A DNA stretch of 64,000 bases, from assembly GCF_008312885.1 (NCBI RefSeq), contig NZ_VSSO01000003.1:186001-250000 (forward strand). The letters run 5' to 3'. A program made the translations under genes and the position numbers. This DNA comes from Lolliginicoccus suaedae. GTDB lineage: Bacteria > Actinomycetota > Actinomycetes > Mycobacteriales > Mycobacteriaceae. Of this stretch, positions 47,714 through 59,889 are shown piece after piece. How positions within the stretch are numbered: the first letter of the stretch is position 1; the number at the start of each line of letters is the position of its first letter. The notes under the pieces were generated by a model. It ran no database searches and was not told the origin of the DNA. It saw only the letters and a program-made list of their open reading frames with translations.

Positions 47714-47756
47714 GCCACGTTACGTGGCACGGTCCAGGGTGTGTCACAACCGTGAC
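47714..47756. promoter_or_regulatory. two palindromes between pks16-like gene and prfC
   Basis: GCCACGTTACGTGGC (47714-47728) is a perfect 6-3-6 palindrome, and GTCACAACCGTGAC (47743-47756) a perfect 5-4-5 palindrome. They lie in the 233-base divergent region beside -10-like TGTATAC (47707-47713). Likely operator sites; the regulator is unknown. Confidence 0.5.
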
Positions 47757-47867
47757 CCACCGCTTGTGGACGATTCTGGCGCGCTCGGGCCGACGAGTAC
47801 CCTTGCTGAGGACGCACGACACCCCATCCCGCTCACGGCGGCATGACTCATCAGCAAGGAACGCACG

Positions 47868-49538
47868 GTGACCGAAATCGACCAGCCCACGACCGCATCC
47901 GGCGACGCGCCACGAGGCCCCGGAAGCGGTGTTGCGGTCGAAGCGGCCAAGCGCCGCACCTTTGCCGTCATCTCCCACCCCGACGCCGGCAAGTCCACCC
48001 TTACCGAGGCGCTCGCCCTGCACGCCCACATGATCTCGCAAGCGGGCGCGGTGCACGGCAAGGCCGGCCGAAAGTCGACGGTGTCGGACTGGATGGAGAT
48101 GGAGAAGGCCCGCGGCATCTCCGTCAGCTCCACCGCCCTGCAGTTCAACTACCGCTCCGCCGGCACCTACAGCGAGCCCACCGACTGCGTCATCAACCTC
48201 GTGGACACCCCCGGCCACGCCGACTTCTCCGAGGACACCTACCGCGTCCTCACCGCCGTGGACTGCGCCGTCATGCTCATCGACTCGGCCAAGGGCCTCG
48301 AGCCGCAGACCCTGAAGCTGTTCCAGGTTTGCAAGCACCGTGGCATCCCCATCATCACCGTCATGAACAAGTGGGACCGCCCAGGCCGCAGCGTGCTCGA
48401 GCTGCTCGACGAGATCGGCGAGCGCATCGGGCTCGTCCCCACCCCACTGTTCCTGCCGGTCGGCATCGCCGGGGACTTCAAGGGAATCCTGCGCCGCGGC
48501 ACCGACGGAGCGCCCGAGGAGTACATCAAGTTCACCCGCACCGCCGGCGGCGCCACCATCGCCCCCGAGGTGCACCTCGACACAGAGAAGGCCCTCGCCA
48601 CCGAGGGCGAGGACTGGGAGACCGCTGTGGAGGAGAGCGAGCTGCTCTCCGCCACCGAGCAGGACCACGATCAGCAGCGCTTCCTCGCCGGGGAGACCTC
48701 CCCCGTGCTCTTCGCCTCAGCGATGCTGAACTTCGGCGTGCGCCAGCTCCTCGACACCCTCGTCGACCTCGCCCCGCCGCCCCGCGGCCGCGACGATATC
48801 GGCGAGCAGCACCGCGAGGTCACCGACGACTTCTCCGCCGTCGTGTTCAAGGTCCAGGCTGGCATGGATACCGCGCACCGCGACCGCATCGCCTTCATGC
48901 GGATCGTCTCCGGCGAGTTCGAGCGCGGCATGGTCGTCACCCACGCGCAGACCGGGCGGCCCTTCACCACCAAGTACGCGCAGACCATGTTCGGCCGCGA
49001 TCGCTCCACCGTCGAGTCCGCCTACCCCGGCGACGTCGTCGGCCTCGTCAACGCCACCGCGCTCGCCCCCGGCCACACCCTCTACACCGGCAAAGCCGTG
49101 GAATACCCGCCCATCCCGCAGTTCGCGCCCGAGCACTTCGCGGTGCTCCGCGCCACCAGCGCGGGCAAGTACAAGCAGTTCCGCAAGGCCATCGACCAGC
49201 TCGACTCCGAGGGTGTCGTGCAGGTGCTGCGCAACGACGTCCGCGGCGATGCCTCGCCGGTCCTCGCGGCTGTCGGCCCGATGCAGTTCGAGGTCGTCAC
49301 CGCCCGCATGACCACCGAGTTCTCCGTGGAGACGCAGTTCGACCGCCTGCCCTACAGCCTCGCCCGCCGCACCGACGCCGAGTCCGCCGTCGAGCTCAAC
49401 CGGCAGCGCGGCATCGAGGTATTCACCCGCAGCGACGGCGTGCTGCTCGCCCTCATCAGCGACAAGTGGCGACTTCAATTCATCCAGAAGGAGTTCCCCA
49501 AGCTGACCCTCGAGCCGCTCGTCGCCGCCGCCGACTAG
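47868..49538 (+). CDS. prfC: peptide chain release factor 3
   Basis: A 556-residue translational GTPase that frees RF1/RF2 from the ribosome. G1 is SHPDAGKSTLTEALALHA (about residue 38), the switch region has GRKSTVSDWMEMEKARGISV, G3 is DTPGHADFSEDTYR and G4 is NKWDRPGRS. The order of domain 2 and the C-terminal RF3-specific part (FEVVTARMTTEFSVETQFDR) are as expected. AAGGAA lies upstream of the GTG start. It has a single-gene unit, followed by a convergent gap with a family-3 palindrome. Confidence 0.95.
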   Translation: MTEIDQPTTASGDAPRGPGSGVAVEAAKRRTFAVISHPDAGKSTLTEALALHAHMISQAGAVHGKAGRKSTVSDWMEMEKARGISVSSTALQFNYRSAGTYSEPTDCVINLVDTPGHADFSEDTYRVLTAVDCAVMLIDSAKGLEPQTLKLFQVCKHRGIPIITVMNKWDRPGRSVLELLDEIGERIGLVPTPLFLPVGIAGDFKGILRRGTDGAPEEYIKFTRTAGGATIAPEVHLDTEKALATEGEDWETAVEESELLSATEQDHDQQRFLAGETSPVLFASAMLNFGVRQLLDTLVDLAPPPRGRDDIGEQHREVTDDFSAVVFKVQAGMDTAHRDRIAFMRIVSGEFERGMVVTHAQTGRPFTTKYAQTMFGRDRSTVESAYPGDVVGLVNATALAPGHTLYTGKAVEYPPIPQFAPEHFAVLRATSAGKYKQFRKAIDQLDSEGVVQVLRNDVRGDASPVLAAVGPMQFEVVTARMTTEFSVETQFDRLPYSLARRTDAESAVELNRQRGIEVFTRSDGVLLALISDKWRLQFIQKEFPKLTLEPLVAAAD

Positions 49539-49624
49539 CTAGCGGGATCTCGAGACATTGCCGCGCTCGGATCTAGCCCTAGCGAGCATGCCTCGACCAG
49601 CTGCCACCGCTAGCAGGCTCCTCC

Positions 49625-49687
49625 CACCCTTAGCGCCAGCTGCCACCGAAATACCGGTGGCAGCTGGGCGGTATCGGTGGCAGCTGG
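49625..49687 (+). repeat. family-3 palindromic element, copy 2
   Basis: CACCCTTAGCGC (49625-49636) leads into CCAGCTGCCACCG (49636-49648), loop AAATAC, CGGTGGCAGCTGG (49655-49667), a perfect 13-bp stem. The right arm is repeated at 49675-49687. It begins 86 nt after the prfC stop, in a convergent gap, as copy 1 begins 84 nt after the thiolase stop. Another small inverted repeat, GTGGCGGCTTCGGCCAC, lies at 49721. Confidence 0.75.
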
Positions 49688-49766
49688 GGACGAGAGGTAG
49701 CGGCTGCGCCAACTATCCGTGGCGGCTTCGGCCACAGTCGCCACCGCCGGCTAGCGCACCACCGGC

Positions 49767-50807
49767 CTAGAGCAGCACGGCGTCGATATCGGCGGGATCG
49801 AGCTCCGCGAGGGTTGCTGGCGTCCACGCTGGATTGCGGTCCTTGTCCACGAGCACCGCGCGCACGCCCTCCGCGAAGTCGGGGTGCCGGGTGACCGTCA
49901 CGGTCAGCGCGAGCTCGCGGTCGAGGCATTCGCGCAGCGTGGAGACGGCACCTCGCTCGACGAGGCGGGAGGTGATCCATGCGCTGCGCGGCGACACCGC
50001 CTCGAGCGCGGCGAGGGTCTCGCGGTGCCACTCGGAGCTGCCTGCGGAGAGGCGCTCGATGATGCCGGTGACCGTGGTGGCGGAGAAGCACTTCTCCACA
50101 TCGTCGAGGACCGCAGCGAGCGGGGCAGGCCCCGGATCGGTGACGAACGATGCCACGACCGCGGCCGGATCACTGGTTGCCGCGAGCGCCTCCGTGAGCT
50201 CGCCGAGCCGCGCGCTGGGCACATGGTGGGTGGCGAGGCCGCAGGCGAGCGCATCGGCGGCACGCACGCGGGCCCCGGTCAAGCCGAGGTACTTGCCGAG
50301 CGCGAGGGCACCGTGATTGTTGATCGCGAGCCGCGGCAGGAAGTAGCTGGCCCCGATATCGGGGAAGAACCCGATCGCCGTCTCGGGCATCGCCATCAGC
50401 GCGTTCTCGGTGACGACGCGGATGCTGCCGTGGATGGACACACCAAGGCCGCCTCCCATGGCGGCGCCGTCGATCAGTGCGATGAACGGCTTGGGATACG
50501 TCGCGATGGTCTCGTTGAGGTTGTACTCCTCGCGGAAGAACGCATGGGCATCATCGTGCCGGCCCTCGAGAACCGCTGTGCGGATGGCACGGATATCCCC
50601 GCCCGCGCAGAACGCCCGCGGGCTGGCACTGCGGATGATGACCGAGCGGACGGCGCTATCGTCGCGCCAGGCATCGAGCGCGCGCTGCAAATCGCGGATC
50701 ATGCCGGGATCGAGGGCATTGAGGGCCTTGGGCTTGTCTAGCTCAAGGATCCCGGCTGATTGGCTCGTCCGGGCGGTCACTGTGGAGGTGGGCGCGTGAT
50801 CCGGCAC
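49767..50807 (-). CDS. enoyl-CoA hydratase/isomerase family, 3-hydroxyisobutyryl-CoA hydrolase-like
   Basis: A 346-residue crotonase-fold protein of the longer HIBYL-CoA hydrolase branch: LDKPKALNALDPGMIRDLQ, ASPRAFCAGGDIRAI (first oxyanion-hole element), KPFIALIDGAAMGGGLGVSI (second), and AMPETAIGFFPDIGASYFLP. The C-terminal HIBYL extension contains VERGAVSTLRECLDRELAL. It would release 3-hydroxyisobutyrate in valine breakdown; the closest mycobacterial counterpart I recall is EchA9. The GTG at 50807 has GAGGA five bases upstream. Confidence 0.88.
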   Translation of the reverse strand: MPDHAPTSTVTARTSQSAGILELDKPKALNALDPGMIRDLQRALDAWRDDSAVRSVIIRSASPRAFCAGGDIRAIRTAVLEGRHDDAHAFFREEYNLNETIATYPKPFIALIDGAAMGGGLGVSIHGSIRVVTENALMAMPETAIGFFPDIGASYFLPRLAINNHGALALGKYLGLTGARVRAADALACGLATHHVPSARLGELTEALAATSDPAAVVASFVTDPGPAPLAAVLDDVEKCFSATTVTGIIERLSAGSSEWHRETLAALEAVSPRSAWITSRLVERGAVSTLRECLDRELALTVTVTRHPDFAEGVRAVLVDKDRNPAWTPATLAELDPADIDAVLL

Positions 50808-50882
50808 GATGTCCTCGTTTCGTTTCCGTATCTGTAGGGTCGGCACCGACGCTACCCCGCCCCGGGGGCAGCAGCGACGCAA

Positions 50883-50888
50883 TAGGGT
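50883..50888 (+). promoter_or_regulatory. candidate -10 box for leaderless mRNA of the AhpD-like gene
   Basis: TAGGGT ends eight bases before the ATG at 50897; there is no purine-rich ribosome-binding site in the gap. Confidence 0.45.
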
Positions 50889-50896
50889 GGTGTGCC

Positions 50897-51355
50897 ATGA
50901 GCGAAAATCATCGGGTCGATGTGGCGGATCCGTCGTCGGGCACCTACCTGGGCTTGATCTCGCTCAACCAGGAGGTCTCGACGATCGCCCGCCAGTCCGG
51001 GATCCCCCACGGCCTGACCGAGCTGCTGAAGATCCGGGTATCGCAGATGAACGGGTGCGTGCATGCGTTGCAGCACCATTCCGCCGAGGCCGTGGAGGCT
51101 GGCGAGGACCAGGATCGCCTCGCTGTGCTGCCACTGTGGCGCCGCTCGGGAATGTTCACCTCGCTGGAGCGGGCCGCGCTGTCGCTGGCCGAGTCGATCA
51201 CGGAGCTGCCCGGCCAGGACGTGCCCGCCAAGGTGGTGCGCGAGGCCCGCATGGTGCTGTCGCACGACCAGTTCGTCGCGGTCTCCTGGATCGCGGTGAT
51301 GATCAACTCCTGGAATCGCATCTCGATGATCAGCGGGCGCCCCGTCGCGTCGTAG
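50897..51355 (+). CDS. AhpD-like carboxymuconolactone decarboxylase family protein with one active-site Cys
   Basis: A 152-residue all-helical protein of the AhpD/CMD family: GLTELLKIRVSQMNGCVHAL, then MFTSLERAALSLAESITELP and DQFVAVSWIAVMINSWNRIS. AhpD proteins use a Cys-x-x-Cys-x-x-x-His relay; here the motif is CVHALQHH (from Cys 54), so the second Cys is Ala. A peroxidase-reductant role with a disulfide relay is therefore unlikely. No ribosome-binding site; probable leaderless start. Confidence 0.82.
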   Translation: MSENHRVDVADPSSGTYLGLISLNQEVSTIARQSGIPHGLTELLKIRVSQMNGCVHALQHHSAEAVEAGEDQDRLAVLPLWRRSGMFTSLERAALSLAESITELPGQDVPAKVVREARMVLSHDQFVAVSWIAVMINSWNRISMISGRPVAS

Positions 51356-51401
51356 GGCTGGTGGGTGCGGGGCTGCGGTTGGGCCGCAGGCGTCCCGAGG
51401 T

Positions 51402-51473
51402 GGCAAACGCACCGGAAGCCGCCAAACGCGATAGAAAATTCGCCGGATTTCCCGCCGCTTCTATCGCGTTTGC
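51402..51473 (-). repeat. family-1 palindromic element, copy C
   Basis: Read on the minus strand: GCAAACGCGATAGAAGC (51473-51457), 20-base spacer, TTCTATCGCGTTT (51436-51424), tail CTTCCGGTGCGTTTGCC (51418-51402). It starts 56 nt downstream of the DUF4166 stop in the same orientation. Confidence 0.87.
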
Positions 51474-51529
51474 AGCCAGCCCCCGCGCACCCAGGCCCCG
51501 CGCAGCCAGGCCCGCACCGCTAGGCCCCC

Positions 51530-52207
51530 CTACTCAGCAGTCACGAGCTTCTTCGTGCGGGCGCGCGCCGGGATGCGGCCGGGCGGGCAGTCCTCCTCGG
51601 TGACGGTGAAATGCCCGAGGTAGAAGAACATGCGCCCGAGCACGGGGTTGCGCACCTCCACCTGGATGCCGTGGCGCTTCTTCTTCGCATCCCACCATTC
51701 GCGCGCCTCGGTGGTGGCGGAGGCGAGAGCGGGCAGGCGCGGCTGGAGCGGCACGAGGAAGCGGGGCGGTCCGCTGGTGAGGCGCAGTCCTCCGTCGGCA
51801 TCGACCCACACCTGGGTGCGCACGGCCATGTCCGGCGCGGCCCCGAGGTAGTCGATGACACTGGCACCGATGCTGCTGGGCACCATCACCGAGTCCATCT
51901 TGCTGGTGCGGCGACCGAAGTCGAACGTGCGGACGTAGGAATAGGTCTCGCGCCCCGCATCGTCGAGATAGGCGTAGTTCTCGACGGTGAAGGGGATGTC
52001 GTAGCCGGTGTGGGCGGGAGCGACGCGGCGCGCCCCCAGCATCCAGGCCATGGGCGCGGGGATCGCCAGCGAATGGCTCATCTCCTCCATCACGCCTGTG
52101 CCGATCTGGCGGCGATGACCGGATGAGGCGAGCGCGAAGCGCCATTGCACCTTGGGGTGGAGTCGCTCGAACCGGGATCCGAGGGCTTGCTGGATGACCG
52201 AGGGCAT
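51530..52207 (-). CDS. DUF4166-domain protein
   Basis: A 225-residue protein with the DUF4166 features: FERLHPKVQWRFAL near the N-terminus, VAPAHTGYDIPFTVENYAYL, SKMDSVMVPSS, VDADGGLRLTSGPPRFLVPL and a C-terminal YLGHFTVTEEDCP. Family function is unknown. AAGGGAA precedes the ATG. It lies 61 nt after the VOC gene and may be in one transcript with ppk2 and VOC. Confidence 0.8.
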   Translation of the reverse strand: MPSVIQQALGSRFERLHPKVQWRFALASSGHRRQIGTGVMEEMSHSLAIPAPMAWMLGARRVAPAHTGYDIPFTVENYAYLDDAGRETYSYVRTFDFGRRTSKMDSVMVPSSIGASVIDYLGAAPDMAVRTQVWVDADGGLRLTSGPPRFLVPLQPRLPALASATTEAREWWDAKKKRHGIQVEVRNPVLGRMFFYLGHFTVTEEDCPPGRIPARARTKKLVTAE

Positions 52208-52268
52208 GAGTCAGGTTCCCTTCCGTGCGGTGCGCGCTACCGATTCTGCCCCAGGAAGCGCCGCCGGG

Positions 52269-53351
52269 TCAGGAGCCGAGGTAGAAGCGACCGCCCTGGG
52301 GGTCGCGGCAGTGCGCTGCCACGCCGTACTCGCGGGCCTCGGGGCCGGCGAGGATCTCGCCGCCATTGCTGGTGACGACATCTGCTGCGGCGATCGCATC
52401 CTCGACGCGCCACATCGGGGTGATGGTGGTGGTCGCTGCCCGGGTGAGGCCTGTCATCGGGTGCACGCCGGGCATCTCGTAGCCGCCGCGATCCTCGCTG
52501 CCGTCGAACGTCCAGCCCACCACTTGCTCGTAGAACGCGCGGGCCCGGTCGGGGTCGTCGCATTCCAGGGTGATGTACGCGGGGTCGCCGGGTCCTTCGC
52601 CGTTGATGGAGGGCCGGCGCTGCGCGGAATCGGTTCCCACGAGCTCGAAGGAGATGCCGTCGTAGGTGTGGCACACGGTGGCCTCCACTGCTCCCCCGGC
52701 GTCGAGGACGCGCTGGCGGGCGGCCTCGACGTCGGGCACAGCGTAGGCGCAGCGCAGCACGGTGCGGTGGTGCCCGCCCTCGATGCGGATCGGCACGGTG
52801 GCATTCTCGACGGTGAAGCCGTTGCCGTCGGTGGTGGTGTCCCAGCCGAGGACGGCGCCGTAGAAGCGGGCCGCGATATCGGCATCGGGGCAGCACAGCG
52901 TGAACGCCGCGATATCGCCCTGGTGGAGGACGCCGCCGAGAGGCGCGGCGAGCAGCCAGCGATGCCCGAACGGATCGATGAGGGACGCGTTGCGCTGCCC
53001 GTGGCTCTCGTATGTCCAGCGCTCGACCCGGCCACCGGCCTCTCGGGCGTGGGTGAGCACGAGGTCGGGGTCGTCGACGGGGATCATCAGGCTCACCGAG
53101 GCGGTGCCGGTGCGGGGCGCGGTCAGGCCCATCTCGGGGAACTCCTCGGCGACGTAGATCACGCCTTCGCCGATGGCGAGCTCGGCATGCCCGATGCGGC
53201 CATCCTCCATGGTGATGGGTGTTCCCAGGATCTTCGCGTCGAACACCTTGCTGTACCAGGTGAGGGCCTCGCTGGCACCGCTGACGGTGAGGTACGGGAC
53301 GGCTCCGGGCCGGGGGAACCCGGCGGGCGCGCTGGTCTGCGGGGTGCTCAT
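52269..53351 (-). CDS. protein of three fused VOC (glyoxalase/bleomycin-resistance-like) modules
   Basis: A 360-residue protein with three consecutive VOC-type modules: about 15-130 (VPYLTVSGASEALTWYSKVF to SLIDPFGHRWLLA), about 145-245 (AAFTLCCPDADIAARFYGAV to GISFELVG) and about 250-360 (AYITLECDDPDRARAFYEQV to RDPQGGRFYLG). VOC proteins bind metal or ligand in paired modules; an odd number is less common. The metal-ligand pattern is incomplete to the eye, so enzymatic activity is uncertain. It starts 10 nt after the ppk2 stop. Confidence 0.82.
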   Translation of the reverse strand: MSTPQTSAPAGFPRPGAVPYLTVSGASEALTWYSKVFDAKILGTPITMEDGRIGHAELAIGEGVIYVAEEFPEMGLTAPRTGTASVSLMIPVDDPDLVLTHAREAGGRVERWTYESHGQRNASLIDPFGHRWLLAAPLGGVLHQGDIAAFTLCCPDADIAARFYGAVLGWDTTTDGNGFTVENATVPIRIEGGHHRTVLRCAYAVPDVEAARQRVLDAGGAVEATVCHTYDGISFELVGTDSAQRRPSINGEGPGDPAYITLECDDPDRARAFYEQVVGWTFDGSEDRGGYEMPGVHPMTGLTRAATTTITPMWRVEDAIAAADVVTSNGGEILAGPEAREYGVAAHCRDPQGGRFYLGS

Positions 53352-53361
53352 CAGTAGTGGA

Positions 53362-54294
53362 TCACTTCCCTGCTGCTTGCTTCGTGCTCTTGCTCGCTGG
53401 CTTCATGCCCGCTGTTTTCTTGCCAGCGGACCCGTTGGTGGCCGCGGCGGCCTCGCGCATCAGGTCACCGGCAAGATCATGGACGTAGCGGAACTGGTCG
53501 CGCGGGGGGCGCTCGTAGTTGTGGGCGACCGGTCGCGGCGGGATCGTCACCGACGGTGGCTGCACATGCTCGTACGGCACCGACTCCAGCAAATGGTTGA
53601 TGACGTTGATGCGGGAATTGCGCTTGTGCTCGCCCTCGACGGTGTGCCAGCGCGCCTCGGGGATGTCGGTGTGCACGAACATCTCGTCCTTCGCGCGCGA
53701 GTAGTCCTCCCACCGCACGATCGACTGCAGGTCCATCGGCGAGAGCTTCCACTGCCGCAGCGGATCATTCAGCCGCGAATGGAACCGTCGCTCCTGCTCC
53801 ACGTCCGACACGGAGAACCAGTACTTGTTGAGGATGATGCCGTCCTCGACGAGCAGGCGCTCGAAGATCGGCACCTGGTGCAGGAACTTCCGGTACTCGT
53901 CGGTGGTGCAGAAGCCCATCACCCGCTCCACGCCGGCCCGGTTGTACCAGGAGCGATCCATCAGCACGATCTCTCCCGCCGCGGGCAAGTGCTTGATGTA
54001 GCGCTGGAAGTACCATTCGCCGCGCTCGCGCTCCGTCGGCGCGGGCAGGGCCACCACCCGGCAATGGCGCGGGTTCAGGTACTCGGTGATGCGCTTGATC
54101 GCCGAGCCCTTGCCCGCCGCATCGCGTCCCTCGAAGATCGCGACCACGCGTGATCCCGACTCCTGCACCCAGTGCTGCATGGATACGAGCTCCGACTGCA
54201 GCCGCTCGAGCTCGCGCTCATACAGCTCGCGGGGCATCTTCTTCTCCCGCGCCGGATGCTTGCCCTCATGCTTCGCGGACTTCTTGCCAGCCAT
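53362..54294 (-). CDS. ppk2: polyphosphate kinase 2
   Basis: A 310-residue PPK2-family kinase transferring phosphate between polyphosphate and nucleotides. Walker A is FEGRDAAGKGSAIKRI (about residue 55), followed by PTERERGEWYFQRYIKHLPA, Walker B/lid VLMDRSWYNRAGVERVMGFC and SPMDLQSIVRWEDYSRAKDE. It is a single-domain form. The first 20 residues and the last 40 (Lys/Ala/Thr-rich) are basic, which may bind polyphosphate or DNA. A -10-like TAGCCT on the minus strand, six bases before the ATG, suggests a leaderless mRNA. Confidence 0.94.
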   Translation of the reverse strand: MAGKKSAKHEGKHPAREKKMPRELYERELERLQSELVSMQHWVQESGSRVVAIFEGRDAAGKGSAIKRITEYLNPRHCRVVALPAPTERERGEWYFQRYIKHLPAAGEIVLMDRSWYNRAGVERVMGFCTTDEYRKFLHQVPIFERLLVEDGIILNKYWFSVSDVEQERRFHSRLNDPLRQWKLSPMDLQSIVRWEDYSRAKDEMFVHTDIPEARWHTVEGEHKRNSRINVINHLLESVPYEHVQPPSVTIPPRPVAHNYERPPRDQFRYVHDLAGDLMREAAAATNGSAGKKTAGMKPASKSTKQAAGK

Positions 54295-54300
54295 GCCCCG

Positions 54301-54306
54301 AGGCTA
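54301..54306 (-). promoter_or_regulatory. candidate -10 box for leaderless ppk2 mRNA
   Basis: On the minus strand TAGCCT-CGGGGC-ATG: six bases separate the -10 box from the ppk2 start. metG has almost the same arrangement. Confidence 0.45.
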
Positions 54307-54335
54307 CTCGCCGCCACCCTGCTCGCGGGGCAGGT

Positions 54336-56135
<1,800 letters not shown>

Positions 56136-57140
56136 TCAGGCGCCTCCTTCTACGGGATCGAGATCGTCATCGGGCTGGGTTGGTGCAGGTTCGCGGCGCG
56201 GGGGGCGCGGAGGTGGCGCGGTGACGAGCCGGGCGCCGGGCACCGGTCCGGTGGCAGTGCGCACGGTGCGGCAGACCCCGGTCGAGGAGACCTCGACGCT
56301 GACGTTGATGGCATCGTCCTCGTCCGCGCACAGGAACGCGCAGGTGGGCCCGGAGCCGGAGACGATAGCGGCGAGCGCACCGGCGTCCCGGCCCGCGCGC
56401 AGGGTGCGGCGCAGGGCGGGCATCAGCGAGATCGCTGCGGCCTGCAGGTCATTGCCGAGCAGCGGCGCGAGCTGCTGCGGGTCGCCAGCGGCGAGCGCGT
56501 GCATCAGGTCGTCAGCGGCGCCGATGCGCGGCGGGGCGCCCACCGCGCGCAGCCGGTCGAGCTCCCGGTATACCGCGGGCGTGCTCAGTCCGCCCTTCGC
56601 GAAGGCGAGCACCCAGTGGTACGTGTTGCGCGACAGCACGGGCAGGAGTTGCTCTCCCCGGCCCACGCCGACGCTGGTGCCTCCGCTGAGGGAGAAAGGC
56701 ACGTCGCTGCCGAGGCGGGCGGCGAGGTCAAGCAGCTCTGGGCGGGTGAGCTCGAGCTGCCACAGCTCGTTGAGCGCCACGAGGGTGGCGGCGGCATCCG
56801 CGCTGCCACCGGCGAGGCCACCAGCGACGGGGATGCCCTTGGTGATGGCGATCTCCGCGCGCGGTCCACGCTTGCCGTGCCCGGCCTGCTCGGCCATGAG
56901 CTCGGCGGCCTGCCACACCAGGTTGGTCGAGCCGAGGGGCACGTCGTCGGCGCCCTCGCCGCGCACCGAGATGGAGATCGCGTCGGCGGCGCGGACGGTG
57001 ATCTCATCGTGCAGCGACAGTGCCTGGTAGACGGTGGTGAGCTCGTGGTAGCCGTCGTCGCGCAGGTCACCCACGGCGAGGTGGAGGTTCACCTTCGCGG
57101 GGGCGCGGGCAACGATGGGGGCATCAACGACATGAAGCAC
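56136..57140 (-). CDS. ispE: 4-diphosphocytidyl-2-C-methyl-D-erythritol kinase
   Basis: A 334-residue GHMP kinase of the MEP isoprenoid pathway. Seen: [20 protein letters not shown], the ATP loop [20 protein letters not shown] (about residues 100-119) and the C-terminal [13 protein letters not shown]. The last 40 residues are Pro/Arg-rich. GTG start at 57140, 11 bases after the ksgA stop. Isoprenoid precursors here would feed decaprenyl phosphate for envelope polymers. Confidence 0.94.
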   Translation of the reverse strand: MLHVVDAPIVARAPAKVNLHLAVGDLRDDGYHELTTVYQALSLHDEITVRAADAISISVRGEGADDVPLGSTNLVWQAAELMAEQAGHGKRGPRAEIAITKGIPVAGGLAGGSADAAATLVALNELWQLELTRPELLDLAARLGSDVPFSLSGGTSVGVGRGEQLLPVLSRNTYHWVLAFAKGGLSTPAVYRELDRLRAVGAPPRIGAADDLMHALAAGDPQQLAPLLGNDLQAAAISLMPALRRTLRAGRDAGALAAIVSGSGPTCAFLCADEDDAINVSVEVSSTGVCRTVRTATGPVPGARLVTAPPPRPPRREPAPTQPDDDLDPVEGGA

Positions 57141-57151
57141 GGTGCATCAGC

Positions 57152-58066
57152 CTAGTCGTCGCTCGGTGGTGCGTCGCGCCCCGGATCGCGCGGGGGCGTG
57201 GCTCCCGCGGCCGCGACGGCGGCGATGCGGACGAAATCGGCGATGCCGAGCTTCTCTCCCCGCTCCGATGGCTCGACGCCGGCGCTGCGCAGGATGCGCT
57301 CGGCCTCCTGCGCGCTGCCTGCCCAGCCCGCGAGGGCGGAGCGCAGGGTCTTGCGGCGCTGCGCGAACGCGGCATCGATGAGGGTGAACACAGCGCGCCG
57401 CACGGCAGGCTCCATCGACCAGGGCGGGGCCGCGTGGCGGGTGATGCGGACGAGGCCGGAGTCGACGTTGGGCGCGGGCCAGAACACGGCCCTGCCGACG
57501 GATCCGGCGCGGCGCACCTCGCCGTAGTAGGCGGCCTTCGCGCTCGGCACGCCGTAGGTGCGGCCGCCGGGGGGCGCGGCGAGCCGGTCGGCGACCTCCG
57601 CCTGGACCATGACCAGGACGGTCCGCACGCTGGGCAGCTCGGCGAGCAGGTGCAGGATGACCGGCACGGCCACGTTGTACGGCAGGTTCGCCACGATCGC
57701 GGCGGGATCACGGCTGCCCTCGGGAAGGTCGTCGCGCCGCACGCGCAGCGCGTCGGCCTGCACCACCGCGAGCTGATCGGTGTGTTCGGGGGCGCGGGCG
57801 GCCAGCGTCGCGGGGAGCTGCGCGGCGAGCGCGGGGTCGATCTCCACGGCCACCACCGGATGCCCGGCCGCGATGAGCGCGAGGGTCAGCGAGCCGAGGC
57901 CCGGCCCCACCTCGAGGACGGTCTCGCCCGGCGCGACGGCGGCGCTGGTGACGATGCGCCGGACGGTGTTGGCGTCGTGCACGAAGTTCTGGCCCCACTG
58001 CTTGGTGGGCCGGAGCCCGAGCTGCTCGGCGAGAACGCGGATATCGGCGGGACCGAGCAGGTTCAC
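57152..58066 (-). CDS. ksgA: 16S rRNA (adenine1518-N6/adenine1519-N6)-dimethyltransferase
   Basis: A 304-residue SAM-dependent methyltransferase that dimethylates two adenines in the 3' hairpin of 16S rRNA. Seen: [35 protein letters not shown], motif [16 protein letters not shown], and [18 protein letters not shown] with the NLPY motif. The GTG at 58066 is two codons before LLGPA, as in relatives, but no ribosome-binding site precedes it; a strong hairpin (58067-58111) touches it. Order rpfB, ksgA, ispE is the conserved one. Confidence 0.94.
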   Translation of the reverse strand: MNLLGPADIRVLAEQLGLRPTKQWGQNFVHDANTVRRIVTSAAVAPGETVLEVGPGLGSLTLALIAAGHPVVAVEIDPALAAQLPATLAARAPEHTDQLAVVQADALRVRRDDLPEGSRDPAAIVANLPYNVAVPVILHLLAELPSVRTVLVMVQAEVADRLAAPPGGRTYGVPSAKAAYYGEVRRAGSVGRAVFWPAPNVDSGLVRITRHAAPPWSMEPAVRRAVFTLIDAAFAQRRKTLRSALAGWAGSAQEAERILRSAGVEPSERGEKLGIADFVRIAAVAAAGATPPRDPGRDAPPSDD

Positions 58067-58111
58067 AGCATGCGAGAACCCCGAACCGGTGGGCTCGGGG
58101 TTCTCGTGCTG
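58067..58111 (-). terminator. strong hairpin directly upstream of ksgA start
   Basis: CGAGAACCCCGA (58073-58084) pairs perfectly with TCGGGGTTCTCG (58095-58106) around a ten-base loop, and flanking AGCA/TGCT extends the stem. It ends at the first base of the ksgA start codon. No U tract follows on the minus strand. It may terminate rpfB transcription, or control ksgA translation. Confidence 0.5.
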
Positions 58112-58182
58112 GCGCGTGGTGTTCAGTGCGGCCTCATCGTGCGGTCAGGCGGCTGCGGGCCGCGAGGACGTTCGGGCTGGGA

Positions 58183-59782
<1,600 letters not shown>

Positions 59783-59853
59783 GCAAACGCACCGGAAAAC
59801 ACCAAACGCGATAGAAGCGGCGCCCGATTCCCGGCAGCTTCTATCGCGTTTGC
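59783..59853 (-). repeat. family-1 palindromic element, copy D
   Basis: Minus strand: GCAAACGCGATAGAAGC (59853-59837), 18-base spacer, GCTTCTATCGCGTTT (59818-59804), tail TTTTCCGGTGCGTTTGC (ending 59783). It starts 36 nt after the tatD stop in the same orientation. Confidence 0.87.
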
Positions 59854-59889
59854 GGCTGGCTACAGCCTCCCTAACTGGCAGCAGGCCCC

